From a virus, in IMG/VR virus record IMGVR_UViG_3300035670_000030, positions 1-64,000 of that record: a stretch of DNA of 64,000 bases, one strand, 5' to 3'. The notes below the pieces were generated by a model. The model saw nothing but the letters and a program-made list of their open reading frames with translations. It ran no database searches and had not been told where the DNA came from. Of the stretch, positions 31,967-39,308 are shown in pieces; positions within the stretch are counted from its first letter, which is position 1, and every line of letters begins with the position of its first letter. Both the position numbers and the translations under genes were made by a program.

Positions 31967-32087
31967 TTTCTTTTTCTTTTTTATTCCAATTTATGGCATC
32001 ATAATTATCACGATATTTTTGTGAGAAACAATTTCTTGGTTTATCACCTTTACCAGCGCCACAAGAATTATTATTTTGGCAGTCCAT
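31923..32087 (-). CDS. Very small GKGDKPR protein
   Basis: 54 residues: MDCQNNNSCGAGKGDKPRNC, then FSQKYRDNYDAINWNKKEKE. The G-K-G-D-K-P-R-(x)n-Y-R-x-N-Y-D-x-I-x-W pattern recurs in tiny tailed-phage proteins. The ATG is the 7th nt after a TAATAT -10 box, so the mRNA is probably leaderless. Function unknown. Confidence 0.7.
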   Translation of the reverse strand: MDCQNNNSCGAGKGDKPRNCFSQKYRDNYDAINWNKKEKENEKNIDNPDIVTNQ

Positions 32088-32093
32088 ATTTAG

Positions 32094-32122
32094 ATATTAT
32101 TATTATTTATATAAAAAGTCAA
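32094..32122 (-). promoter_or_regulatory. Sigma-70-like promoter, leaderless type
   Basis: TTGACT (32122-32117), 17 nt, TAATAT (32099-32094), ATG at the 7th nt. It is back-to-back with the tmRNA promoter; the two -35 boxes are 6 bp apart. Confidence 0.78.
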
Positions 32123-32128
32123 TTTTAT

Positions 32129-32157
32129 TTGACAATCATATAAAATTATTGTAATAA
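32129..32157 (+). promoter_or_regulatory. Sigma-70 promoter for tmRNA
   Basis: TTGACA (32129-32134), 17 nt, TAATAA (32152-32157). The predicted start is about 15 nt before the mature tmRNA 5' end. Confidence 0.8.
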
Positions 32158-32178
32158 TATATTATTCTTTGAAATTTA

Positions 32179-32636
32179 GGGCGTGTACTGGTTTCGACAT
32201 TTGGTTGAAATTAAAAACGCATGTCGAGGTTAATCGATGGCCTCGTAAAAAATCGATTAAAAAATTAAAAGCAGAAGATAATACTGCCGATATCTTGGCT
32301 GAAGCCGAGTATATCTTTAACAATGCTTCCGAGTTCCTCGGTGGTGTTGAAGAAGAGTATCTCTTAGCAGCCTAAGGTCTTTATAACCAGATCCTCTAAG
32401 GTTATATCGATAAACAGAGGATGTCAGATTGTTGGTAGTTCTGATGTAATAATAAAATATCAACCGTTTATAGATTGCGATAATGTCTATAGGCAGACTG
32501 TAAACTCGGTTAGTATCACCAAGCAGCCTAAAGTCTTCGCTACCGTATGGTAGCTGAAATGCTAAAGACACTTAAACATGTAGACTTTTTAACGTAAATT
32601 AAATGGACAGGAGTTCAACTCTCCTCACGTCCACCA
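32179..32636 (+). ncRNA. ssrA: tmRNA (transfer-messenger RNA), 458 nt
   Basis: Acceptor GGGCGUG pairs with CACGUCC (7 bp including G-U), followed by encoded ACCA. The 5' domain reads UACUGGUUUCGAC, as in E. coli tmRNA. The GAGG ... GGCCUCGUAAAAA element forms pseudoknot 1, with a perfect 9-bp UUAAUCGAU/AUCGAUUAA partner helix. The 3' part has AACAUGUAGA and T arm AGGAG-UUCAACU-CUCCU. One-piece form. It rescues stalled ribosomes and tags nascent peptides, with the host SmpB. It is about 95 nt longer than E. coli tmRNA, mostly because of the tag region. No SmpB is seen in this window. Confidence 0.96.
32271..32375 (+). other. tmRNA tag reading frame, 34 codons
   Basis: The resume codon is GCA at 32271, 10 nt after the pseudoknot 1 helix, the same place as in E. 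coli (11 nt). The tag begins AEDNTADILAEAEYIF, continues NNASEFLGGV and ends EEEYLLAA, then TAA (32373-32375). The hydrophobic L-L-A-A end is a ClpXP-type degradation signal. Most bacterial tags are 8-15 codons, and few exceed 30. Confidence 0.8.
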
Positions 32637-33239
32637 TATATCACATACATCTATAGCACCAATTTCTGGATATTCGTTTATATGATATAACAAAAATTTT
32701 GAAAAATCTTGTACATGCATTGTTCCAACTCCCACTTTTGAATTATTAGATTTCCAATAGTAATTATTGTCTTTTTTATAAAATCTATTAGTATAATCAT
32801 CATCCCCATAAATAGCACATGGGCGAATAATTAAACAATTATTAATTTTATTTTGATTAATATATTCTTCAATTAAAAATTTATCTACACAATACCTATC
32901 ATAACTATTGGTCAAGTTTGGGCTGTTGATAATATTTTTTTCGTGAATCGACATTGTCGATATATAAATATATTTTTTATATTTTAAATATTTATAAGTA
33001 TTTTTAAATTGATTAACTGTATAACAAGAAAAATCAATAACAATATCAAAATTATAATTAGAAAGGGTTTTACAAGAATCTTCTACATTTCTGTCAAGTT
33101 TGATTAATGGGATATTTGAAAATAGATTTGGATTTGTTATTCCACGATTTGCTAATGCAATATTAAAATTATTATTAATTAGTAATTTAGTAAAATCTTT
33201 ACCAAGCATTTGAGTACCACCCAAAATTAATATTTTCAT
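32625..33239 (-). CDS. NAD-dependent epimerase/dehydratase-like protein, C-terminally short
   Basis: 204 residues. KILILGGTQMLGKDFTKLLI is the Rossmann G-G-T-x-x-x-G NAD(P) motif. YIYISTMSIHEKN and SYDRYCVDKFLIEEY (Y-x-x-x-K) are the SDR catalytic residues, and CLIIRPCAIYGD the typical R-P-x-x-[IV]-Y-G. Extended SDRs usually have 300 or more residues; here the frame ends inside the tmRNA 3' end, with the last residues WWT encoded by the CCA and acceptor sequence. It may be a truncated nucleotide-sugar enzyme. Confidence 0.68.
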   Translation of the reverse strand: MKILILGGTQMLGKDFTKLLINNNFNIALANRGITNPNLFSNIPLIKLDRNVEDSCKTLSNYNFDIVIDFSCYTVNQFKNTYKYLKYKKYIYISTMSIHEKNIINSPNLTNSYDRYCVDKFLIEEYINQNKINNCLIIRPCAIYGDDDYTNRFYKKDNNYYWKSNNSKVGVGTMHVQDFSKFLLYHINEYPEIGAIDVCDIWWT

Positions 33240-33240
33240 G

Positions 33241-34134
33241 CTAACTATTTAATACTTCTTCAAATGGCTTATCAAAATTATTCCAATAATCTGGATGTTG
33301 TTCTATATTCCAAAGATCATTTTTTTTCCATCTTTCGAAGATAAAATGCGAACTTTTCCATTGTTGTTTAAATTGTTCTAAATGTTTTTTAACAATATAA
33401 ATTGGGTCGCTATGGAACCATTGTACAACCGCACTTCTATCAAACTTAGCCCCTACGAAAGCATGATAAGAAATAGGGCTGATTTCAAAAGCAAAAAGTC
33501 TATTATTAATTGGTAATATAGTTTCAGCGCGATCATGAATATTATAACTATTACAAACAGCAGTTCCACCACCATCTTCTATTTTAGGATTTTCTATATT
33601 ATTTAAATAAAATAAATTGGCGACACTTCTTATAATTTTTTTCGTAAATATCTGGCTATTACTGTCATCTGCGTATTCACAATCATCAATATTTTTAATG
33701 TCTTTATGTGGGTCTTCCATTGCTGAACATATTGATAAATCTTTATGTACCCAGCCACTTTTAGATGGTTGTTCTGGAGAACCTTTATGAAAGTGAGCCG
33801 AACAAGTTACATGTTGATTAAATTCGATATTTAAAATTTCAGACAAATAATCTTTCCAAAAAGTATCTATAAAAAACTCAAATCCATTCACATAATCATT
33901 AGATTTAAAACCATAAATAATAGCATTATAAATATTATTTGGATTGTCTCCTACTTGACCATGAGAGTAGTTTTTTCTAGAAATATATTCTGGGAATTGA
34001 TTAGATAATTTGGTATAAATTTCTGGCTTAAACAAATTATCAATTACTAAATATTTAAAAGGTTCCTGATACAAATTTACTACAACATTTTCAGAAACAT
34101 ATGGATGCTGTTTTAATTTCTCAATTAATGTCAT
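33241..34134 (-). CDS. 2-oxoglutarate/Fe(II) oxygenase-like protein
   Basis: 297 residues from ATG 34134 (a TTG two codons earlier also fits). SGWVHKDLSICSAM has H-x-D, and SYHAFVGAKFDRSAVVQWFH gives the distal His and an Arg that could hold 2-oxoglutarate. FHKGSPEQPSKS lies between. This motif layout matches phage 2OG oxygenases. Together with the SDR behind it, a sugar- or amino-acid-modifying role is likely. The start overlaps the small 34121 gene. Confidence 0.66.
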   Translation of the reverse strand: MTLIEKLKQHPYVSENVVVNLYQEPFKYLVIDNLFKPEIYTKLSNQFPEYISRKNYSHGQVGDNPNNIYNAIIYGFKSNDYVNGFEFFIDTFWKDYLSEILNIEFNQHVTCSAHFHKGSPEQPSKSGWVHKDLSICSAMEDPHKDIKNIDDCEYADDSNSQIFTKKIIRSVANLFYLNNIENPKIEDGGGTAVCNSYNIHDRAETILPINNRLFAFEISPISYHAFVGAKFDRSAVVQWFHSDPIYIVKKHLEQFKQQWKSSHFIFERWKKNDLWNIEQHPDYWNNFDKPFEEVLNS

Positions 34135-34279
34135 TTTCAATTATCTTTTTTTCTATTTGTTCTCCTTGATATTCGAAAACAGCTATTTTTTCTCCTTCTT
34201 TATTTGTATAAGTATAAAGATATTCCATATCTGTTACTTGAATTTGTTTACCATTAATTTCTGTAAAGTCTAATTTCAT
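34121..34279 (-). CDS. Hypothetical small protein
   Basis: 52 residues from MKLDFTEINGKQIQV (a longer frame upstream overlaps the next gene). A short beta-type sequence (YLYTYTNKEGEKIAVFEYQG). Overlaps neighbours by 1-14 nt. No recognised family. Confidence 0.55.
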   Translation of the reverse strand: MKLDFTEINGKQIQVTDMEYLYTYTNKEGEKIAVFEYQGEQIEKKIIENDIN

Positions 34280-34869
34280 TACAAATATTTTACTAAAAAC
34301 CAATATAGCTTATCTAATAATTTTTTTAAAAAATTAATTGGTTTAAGAATAATTTTATTTTTTATGAATCTCCAATATTTAGTATAAAATATATATTTAT
34401 TATACCAACGTTTTCGGCGCTCTTCATGCTCTTCCATCGTATTTTTTAATTTAATAATACGAACTGTAGCATCTATTATTTCATAAGAAAGTATTTCTAT
34501 ATTTTCAAGTTTTCCATTCGTAAATTTAGCAAGATAATCAATAGATATATCTTTAGCTTTGTCAGAAGATTCATCTTCGTGAATTGTTTCGTAGCAATAA
34601 AAATTTAAAATACCATGAAAATTTATCGGTACAATTTCTTCGCTAATGACATCCATATATCCTTTAAAAAAGGCACTGTCATCATCAACCCATTCATATT
34701 GACGTTTGCGCCAATTTAGAGTGCCATCTTCTTTCAAATAATAAAGATCCAACAAATTTTCTAAATCTTTAGTTTGGAATTCTTGATCGTAAGGATCGGG
34801 TAAAATATCTATAACTTCCAACGGAAGTGGAAGTGGATAGTCACATTGAATTGAATCAAACATTCCCAT
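34279..34869 (-). CDS. Conserved phage protein of the MGMFDxIxC type
   Basis: 196 residues from MGMFDSIQCDYPLPLPL, an N-terminus that I recognise in a widespread but uncharacterised tailed-phage family. The middle has FQTKDLENLLDLYYLKEDG, and the C-terminus is basic with aromatic residues (ERRKRWYNKYIFYTKYWRFI). Start at 34869 fits the ATGA overlap with the 34869 gene. Confidence 0.72.
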   Translation of the reverse strand: MGMFDSIQCDYPLPLPLEVIDILPDPYDQEFQTKDLENLLDLYYLKEDGTLNWRKRQYEWVDDDSAFFKGYMDVISEEIVPINFHGILNFYCYETIHEDESSDKAKDISIDYLAKFTNGKLENIEILSYEIIDATVRIIKLKNTMEEHEERRKRWYNKYIFYTKYWRFIKNKIILKPINFLKKLLDKLYWFLVKYL

Positions 34870-35036
34870 TATTGTTCGTCCTCCCATTTGGGTAATTCAA
34901 CATTTTCAATTGGTGCAAAATATTGGTCAATTTTATTTTCAATTCTAGAAAAACGAAATTCATTAGAAATTAATACTCCTAGTTGAATAATTAGAATCGA
35001 CAAAATTGCAAACATTGTTACGCGGTCTTCTTTCAT
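34869..35036 (-). CDS. Small single-pass membrane protein
   Basis: 55 residues from MKEDRVTMFAILSILIIQLG. One membrane segment (about 8-25), then a polar tail ending in PKWEDEQ. The start overlaps or abuts the 35038 gene. Function unknown. Confidence 0.6.
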   Translation of the reverse strand: MKEDRVTMFAILSILIIQLGVLISNEFRFSRIENKIDQYFAPIENVELPKWEDEQ

Positions 35037-35037
35037 A

Positions 35038-35322
35038 TTAATTAGCTCCATTATTTTTATGATTTGAAGGGTCTTTAATTTCTAGTACTTCTTCCCTATC
35101 ATTTTCAAGATCATTTTCTACAAAATCTAAATGTGCATTTTCTGGCAAAACAAAACCAATACTTTGAAGAAAACGCTCAAAAGCATAAAGATGTTCTTCT
35201 ATGGTTGCGTCTTCTCCTATTTCCATAGTTACTACGGGAAAATTGCTATTAGAAAAATCATTCATATTCTGAACGACTTTATAGCTATGAAACCAGTATA
35301 AATCTTTATTTTTCTTTATCAT
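35038..35322 (-). CDS. Conserved small phage protein
   Basis: 94 residues from MIKKNKDLYWFHSYKV. TMEIGEDATIEEHLYAFERF followed by GFVLPENAHLDFVE is a pattern seen in small phage proteins near early operons. Acidic C-terminus. No biochemical role known. It overlaps the 35306 gene by 17 nt. Confidence 0.65.
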   Translation of the reverse strand: MIKKNKDLYWFHSYKVVQNMNDFSNSNFPVVTMEIGEDATIEEHLYAFERFLQSIGFVLPENAHLDFVENDLENDREEVLEIKDPSNHKNNGAN

Positions 35323-35599
35323 TGTTATCAATAAAATTTAAAAGTGTTTCGTTAATTATTTCATTTACTGAAATATCTCTATCGCAAGACTCTCCAACAA
35401 GAAATTCAAGAATTTCACGTGGCCACTCACTAATTTCAATTTCCATTTTTACATATGGCTGAAGAGTAATACTTTTCGTTTCTTCATCAAATTTGAAAGA
35501 AAGTTTTTGGCCTTCTTTCCACCCAAGCTCCTGCATTTCTTCTTCAGAAAATTGTATATAGAGTTCTTTTTTTTCTTGGATTTTTTTATATTTTTCCAT
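35306..35599 (-). CDS. AbrB-like small protein, first gene of an early operon
   Basis: 97 residues. ELYIQFSEEEMQELGWKEGQ and KLSFKFDEETKSITLQPY look like the SpoVT/AbrB swapped-hairpin (L-G-[WL]-x-x-G-[DQ]-x-[VL]), and the C-terminal 45 residues form a second helical segment. In antitoxins this fold binds DNA; phage versions may be regulators. First gene of the operon running from 35599 down. Confidence 0.6.
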   Translation of the reverse strand: MEKYKKIQEKKELYIQFSEEEMQELGWKEGQKLSFKFDEETKSITLQPYVKMEIEISEWPREILEFLVGESCDRDISVNEIINETLLNFIDNNDKEK

Positions 35600-35604
35600 A
35601 CTTT

Positions 35605-35633
35605 ATTATCTATTAATTTTGTTTATCTGTCAA
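35605..35633 (-). promoter_or_regulatory. Sigma-70-like promoter
   Basis: TTGACA (35633-35628), 17 nt, GATAAT (35610-35605), ATG 5 nt after the -10 box. It lies at the end of the 35613 gene. Confidence 0.7.
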
Positions 35634-35972
35634 TAAATTTTTATCACTAATTTGAATTTTATAATACTTATAAAAATATAGAGTTTCTTTTATATCTAAT
35701 TGATTATGAATGTCTTGCCAAATTAAATCAATTAAAAGAGCCGCGACATCTTCATAAAGAAAATACCTATCTGATAAAAGAACGGGCTCAAGTCCCATGT
35801 TTTGATTGGCAATTCGTTGTAAATATTTTTCGATATTTTGCCTCGCCGTTTTCCACTTCGGGTCAAGTGATTCAATTTTTGTTTCTTTTTGGAGTTGGTT
35901 TTTAAAATTTTGGTCGATTGCATTTTTTAAATTATTTAGTATTTGTTGATACAGATTTATTGTTTGTTCCAT
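35613..35972 (-). CDS. Hypothetical helical protein
   Basis: 119 residues, mostly helical (MEQTINLYQQILNNLKNAID; WKTARQNIEKYLQRIA). An aromatic C-terminal region follows (WQDIHNQLDIKETLYFYKYY). No recognised family. Its coding end holds the -35 region of the downstream promoter. Confidence 0.6.
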   Translation of the reverse strand: MEQTINLYQQILNNLKNAIDQNFKNQLQKETKIESLDPKWKTARQNIEKYLQRIANQNMGLEPVLLSDRYFLYEDVAALLIDLIWQDIHNQLDIKETLYFYKYYKIQISDKNLLTDKQN

Positions 35973-36132
35973 ATTTGAATTTTCCTATTTCAATAATAAA
36001 CCTCCCAATATATAAACTATATTTTTGATACATTCTATTATTTATTTTTATTAATTTAAATTCGGATTGTATATTCCACCATACTAGAATATGATAGTTA
36101 AAAATATCTATATGTTTAAGATTAACTATCAT
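35932..36132 (-). CDS. Small protein, overlapping reading frame
   Basis: 66 residues from ATG 36132 (MIVNLKHIDIFNYHILVWWN). YSLYIGRFIIEIGKFKYG looks like a beta-rich fold. It fills an otherwise empty 150-nt gap and its start overlaps the previous stop, but 41 nt overlap the next gene. Moderate confidence that it is translated. Confidence 0.45.
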   Translation of the reverse strand: MIVNLKHIDIFNYHILVWWNIQSEFKLIKINNRMYQKYSLYIGRFIIEIGKFKYGTNNKSVSTNTK

Positions 36133-36481
36133 AATCAGAAGGTAAAAGATATCTATAAAGTTCAATACAGTTATAAAAATGGTCGCATGATTCCCAATCA
36201 CGCACATTCATATTTTCTTGATAATATTCTTCATGCTGTTCTAGCTTATTCTTTAGTTCATTGATCTTACCTTCTGATAAATTCATTCTAATAAAATCTA
36301 AGACATGCTCAGCTTCTTGATCTGTTAGATGAAATTCAACTCTTCCACCATCAAACTTTGAACCATAATTAAATTCAAATTTAATTTCTACATCTGGATC
36401 GAATGACCCAAAAGACTTATCACTAAAATCAGAAAAATATTCTGCTTTTTCTTCTCGTTTGGGTTCTGTTATTTTTTTCAT
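36122..36481 (-). CDS. Hypothetical acidic phage protein
   Basis: 119 residues, acidic. VEIKFEFNYGSKFDGGRVEF is followed by HLTDQEAEHVLDFIRMNLSE, a helix pattern seen in phage immunity or inhibitor proteins without firm annotation. It overlaps the upstream zincin gene by 4 nt. Confidence 0.6.
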   Translation of the reverse strand: MKKITEPKREEKAEYFSDFSDKSFGSFDPDVEIKFEFNYGSKFDGGRVEFHLTDQEAEHVLDFIRMNLSEGKINELKNKLEQHEEYYQENMNVRDWESCDHFYNCIELYRYLLPSDYDS

Positions 36482-37062
36482 AGAAAGTATTGAAAGTCTT
36501 TACTATTTATATCAAAATATTCATTAACCGTCAAGAACTTTATAGGCATATGGTTATAAATTTTTGGATTTTCGTATGGTTTGGGGTACCAAGCTTTATT
36601 AAGAAAGGCGTATGTATAAGAAAAAAGATATGAATTAGCTTTCTGTATATATTGTTTTTTATTAAAACGAATACCATATTTTTGCATTTTGGCTACTGTT
36701 CTTTTTTCACAGTCAAGTTCAAGAGCGATTGTATTTTTAAAACCACTCTCTAGTTTTTTCTTTGGAATATTTTTTCCATGAATCCATCCTTCGACTATGA
36801 ATAAAGTATTTTCATCGGACATCCAAACTTTAGGGCCAGCTAAAAATTGATCTAAATGACAAGATTCATGAACAAGAATATCTAACCAGTCTTGCATTTT
36901 TTCTTTTTTAGTTGCTACGGCGAGCGTTTGTTCGTCAAAATATCCACTACATGGAATATTCTCTTGATCAACTTGATCGGTATATTCTAAACGAAAATTA
37001 ATTCCGTTTTTAATACATTTTGTCATTATATCAGATATTAATTTTTGTATATTTTTATTCAT
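36478..37062 (-). CDS. Predicted zincin-type metalloprotein
   Basis: 194 residues. DWLDILVHESCHLDQFLAGP (about residue 60-79) has H-E-x-x-H, and FKNTIALELDCEKRTVAKMQ supplies Glu residues 45 residues later, as in gluzincins. LFIVEGWIHGKNI lies between. The layout matches other phage-encoded putative zinc peptidases. Substrate unknown. Confidence 0.65.
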   Translation of the reverse strand: MNKNIQKLISDIMTKCIKNGINFRLEYTDQVDQENIPCSGYFDEQTLAVATKKEKMQDWLDILVHESCHLDQFLAGPKVWMSDENTLFIVEGWIHGKNIPKKKLESGFKNTIALELDCEKRTVAKMQKYGIRFNKKQYIQKANSYLFSYTYAFLNKAWYPKPYENPKIYNHMPIKFLTVNEYFDINSKDFQYFL

Positions 37063-37847
37063 CGAATTTTATATGTTGTTAAACGGCCATTACGAATAAT
37101 TGCGTAATCTTTAAGATTAGTATCAAGATTCCAACTTTCATATTCAGTATTTAATGCGGTAGCAGTTGGTTCTGGAACATAACTATGCCCGAAAACTTGC
37201 TTACCAATATCTGGAGAAGCATGAAATTCGTTATAATAATCAAGCCAAAGAAGGCTACCTGTATTATCTTGACCTCCGCGAGCAACACCAACTGCTGAAA
37301 TTAATGCATTTTGACGGTAAGCTATATTTCTAAAATTAAGCCAAACATCCGGCAAAATTTCATCAATTACTTGATCGACAGTCATACCATATGGTATTTG
37401 ACGATTTACCATACCAGCATGAGAAAAAATCCATCCTTGGGAACGATGGGCAATTTTAAAATTTTTAATAAACCAGTCATCTTTCAAACCTTTATCATAA
37501 AATACTTGACGAAAAGTTGAAATTTTACTTTTAGTTACTCCAGAACACCAATATGTAATACTTGGATGAACAGTTCTATATCCACCAGACTTATTATTAT
37601 AGATATAAGCAAGATCATGGTTTCCAACAAGAAAAACTATTTTACCAGTTTTTTCGTTTTCCGAAACAAGGTCACGCAAAAACAGGCAAGTGTCTTTAAA
37701 GCTTGCAACTCTTGGGAATTCATGAAAAGAATCAAACCAATCACCAAGAAAAATTATTTCATCAAAGGATTCTAATTTCTCAACTTCAAAAATCTTTTTA
37801 ATACCAGCTATATCTTGATGTACATCTGGTATAACAAGAGTTTTCAT
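37059..37847 (-). CDS. Calcineurin-like metallophosphatase
   Basis: 262 residues with the complete motif set: LVIPDVHQD (D-x-H), FLGDWFD (G-D), FLVGNHDLAY (G-N-H-D), WIFSHAGM and VFGHSYVPE (G-H). It resembles phage serine/threonine- or tyrosine-type phosphatases and bacterial Ser/Thr phosphatases of the PPP class. Its promoter -10 box is 6 nt from the ATG, so the mRNA is probably leaderless. Likely early; target may be host proteins. Confidence 0.87.
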   Translation of the reverse strand: MKTLVIPDVHQDIAGIKKIFEVEKLESFDEIIFLGDWFDSFHEFPRVASFKDTCLFLRDLVSENEKTGKIVFLVGNHDLAYIYNNKSGGYRTVHPSITYWCSGVTKSKISTFRQVFYDKGLKDDWFIKNFKIAHRSQGWIFSHAGMVNRQIPYGMTVDQVIDEILPDVWLNFRNIAYRQNALISAVGVARGGQDNTGSLLWLDYYNEFHASPDIGKQVFGHSYVPEPTATALNTEYESWNLDTNLKDYAIIRNGRLTTYKIR

Positions 37848-37853
37848 TGTTAT

Positions 37854-37882
37854 ATTATATAAAAGAATTATCTACTTGTCAA
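37854..37882 (-). promoter_or_regulatory. Consensus sigma-70 promoter, leaderless type
   Basis: TTGACA (37882-37877), 17 nt, TATAAT (37859-37854). The ATG at 37847 begins at the 7th nt after the -10 box. Confidence 0.85.
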
Positions 37883-38276
37883 TTTCTTTATCCCAAAGAA
37901 AAACAACATTATCATAATGTGAAAAATGTTTTTCTAATCCAGGTTTGAGAACTTTTTCCCATATTTTATATCTATTTGCTAGGCCACCACCTAGTTGAGA
38001 AATATAAAAAGTTTTATCCATATTTTTTTCAATAAAAAGTTGTAATTCCACCGCATACGCTAAAAAATCTACATTATAACTTTCTGGACGATAAAAAGAT
38101 TCATCCATATTATCGGGATTTTTTTTGGTTATAAATCCATAAGTTTGAGGATGGTCTCTTAAAGCTGCTGCGCCACCATAGCCCACACGACGAAGATTAT
38201 CACCAAAGATAAATATAGCATTTGGATTTTCATCTAAAAACTTTTTCGTAACAATAAAATTTTCGTATTTAGCCAT
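37872..38276 (-). CDS. Conserved phage protein with FIFGDNxxRxGxGGAA motif
   Basis: 134 residues from MAKYENFIVTKKFLDENPNA. IFIFGDNLRRVGYGGAAALR and YISQLGGGLANRYKIWEKVL are glycine-rich loops that recall nucleotide- or ADP-ribose-binding folds. The family is widespread in phages, but its chemistry is unknown to me. A macro-like fold is possible but would need a structure prediction. Confidence 0.6.
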   Translation of the reverse strand: MAKYENFIVTKKFLDENPNAIFIFGDNLRRVGYGGAAALRDHPQTYGFITKKNPDNMDESFYRPESYNVDFLAYAVELQLFIEKNMDKTFYISQLGGGLANRYKIWEKVLKPGLEKHFSHYDNVVFLWDKEIDK

Positions 38277-38277
38277 A

Positions 38278-38655
38278 TTATCCAATACCAAAGTTAATTA
38301 CACCTTTAAAATTTTTTGGCTTTTTAATTTCTTTCCATTTCATTGTTTCGAAATCTGCTTCAAACCATGATTCTTCAAATTCGTCTGACATTCCATAAAT
38401 ACCTTCAGACACTTTTTCAATAACTAAATATTTAAATACCCCTCCTTCATCAAGACCATTGATACCAAACTTTTCTATAAAATGCAATGCGTCACTATAT
38501 CGAGTGTAAAAACCAACACAACGACAGCGCTCTCCAGATTTTTCTGGAACTACTGTAATTGTATAAATTGATTCAGATTTATTATCAAATTGACGAGTTT
38601 CTAAAAGAGTATTGTGATTGTAAAGAACTTCGTATTTAGGAGAATCTTCGATCAT
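38278..38655 (-). CDS. Hypothetical phage protein
   Basis: 125 residues. A beta-rich start (YEVLYNHNTLLETRQFDN), YSDALHFIEKFGINGLDEGG in the middle, and ESWFEADFETMKWKEIKKP near the end. No recognised family. Overlaps the upstream gene by 4 nt. Confidence 0.6.
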   Translation of the reverse strand: MIEDSPKYEVLYNHNTLLETRQFDNKSESIYTITVVPEKSGERCRCVGFYTRYSDALHFIEKFGINGLDEGGVFKYLVIEKVSEGIYGMSDEFEESWFEADFETMKWKEIKKPKNFKGVINFGIG

Positions 38656-39308
38656 GTCCAGAAATATTGTCTATATTTTACGACTTCTGTCAAGATTTTA
38701 GTATCAGTTTTGTTGATCAAAGTCTCAATACGATGAACTTCCGCATAATCCTGTTCATATGTATTCCGATTGATCTCTGTAAGACGTTTAGAAGTCAAAG
38801 GTGGATAAGCCGCATCTAAATCTTTTTGAAGTTGTGGTCTTTCGACAGTTACATAATGATAGGCTTTTTCTAACCATTTTGCAAATTTTGAACATTCTTT
38901 ACCACTAGCTTCCCAATCTACGATACCACTTTTATATTCATCTTCATAAAACCCTTTAATGAAAGCGAAATTTACATCTTCAATAAGAACGCAAACATCA
39001 ACCCATGTATTAGGGATTGCAGCACGATATTTTTTGCCATAAGGTTTAAAAAAGCATTTAAATTCGTACCAAGCATCACGAATTTGATATGGAATATAAA
39101 GCTCCATATCTTTTTTGAACATATACCATTTAAGCCAAATATTAATATTAAACCAAGTTTTCCAAGTAGATTTATAGTCAACAGGGTTAACAATATTAAT
39201 TTTTTTCGTACTTGCAGTAAAATCTTTTACATCTGTTTTCATCTTCTCAATTTTACGAGAAGATTTAACTTTTTTATTTGGTTTAATTTTTACTTGCTTA
39301 TTTTTCAT
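38652..39308 (-). CDS. Hypothetical basic phage protein
   Basis: 218 residues. A very basic N-terminus (MKNKQVKIKPNKKVKSSRKI) leads into a Trp/Tyr-rich central part (WFNINIWLKWYMFKKDMELY) and a helical C-terminus (LQKDLDAAYPPLTSKRLTEI). The WYEFKCFFKPYGK stretch resembles phage proteins of unknown function. Overlaps the AAA ATPase gene by 4 nt. Confidence 0.6.
   Translation of the reverse strand: MKNKQVKIKPNKKVKSSRKIEKMKTDVKDFTASTKKINIVNPVDYKSTWKTWFNINIWLKWYMFKKDMELYIPYQIRDAWYEFKCFFKPYGKKYRAAIPNTWVDVCVLIEDVNFAFIKGFYEDEYKSGIVDWEASGKECSKFAKWLEKAYHYVTVERPQLQKDLDAAYPPLTSKRLTEINRNTYEQDYAEVHRIETLINKTDTKILTEVVKYRQYFWT

Noticed and set aside
32169-32375. 68-codon plus-strand reading frame
   Set aside because: It is the 5' part of tmRNA. 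Only the tag portion from 32271 is translated by the trans-translation mechanism.
38656-38695. TTGACA-17-ACAATA promoter-like site on the minus strand
   Set aside because: It lies wholly in the 3' coding part of the 38652-39308 gene and its -10 box is poor.
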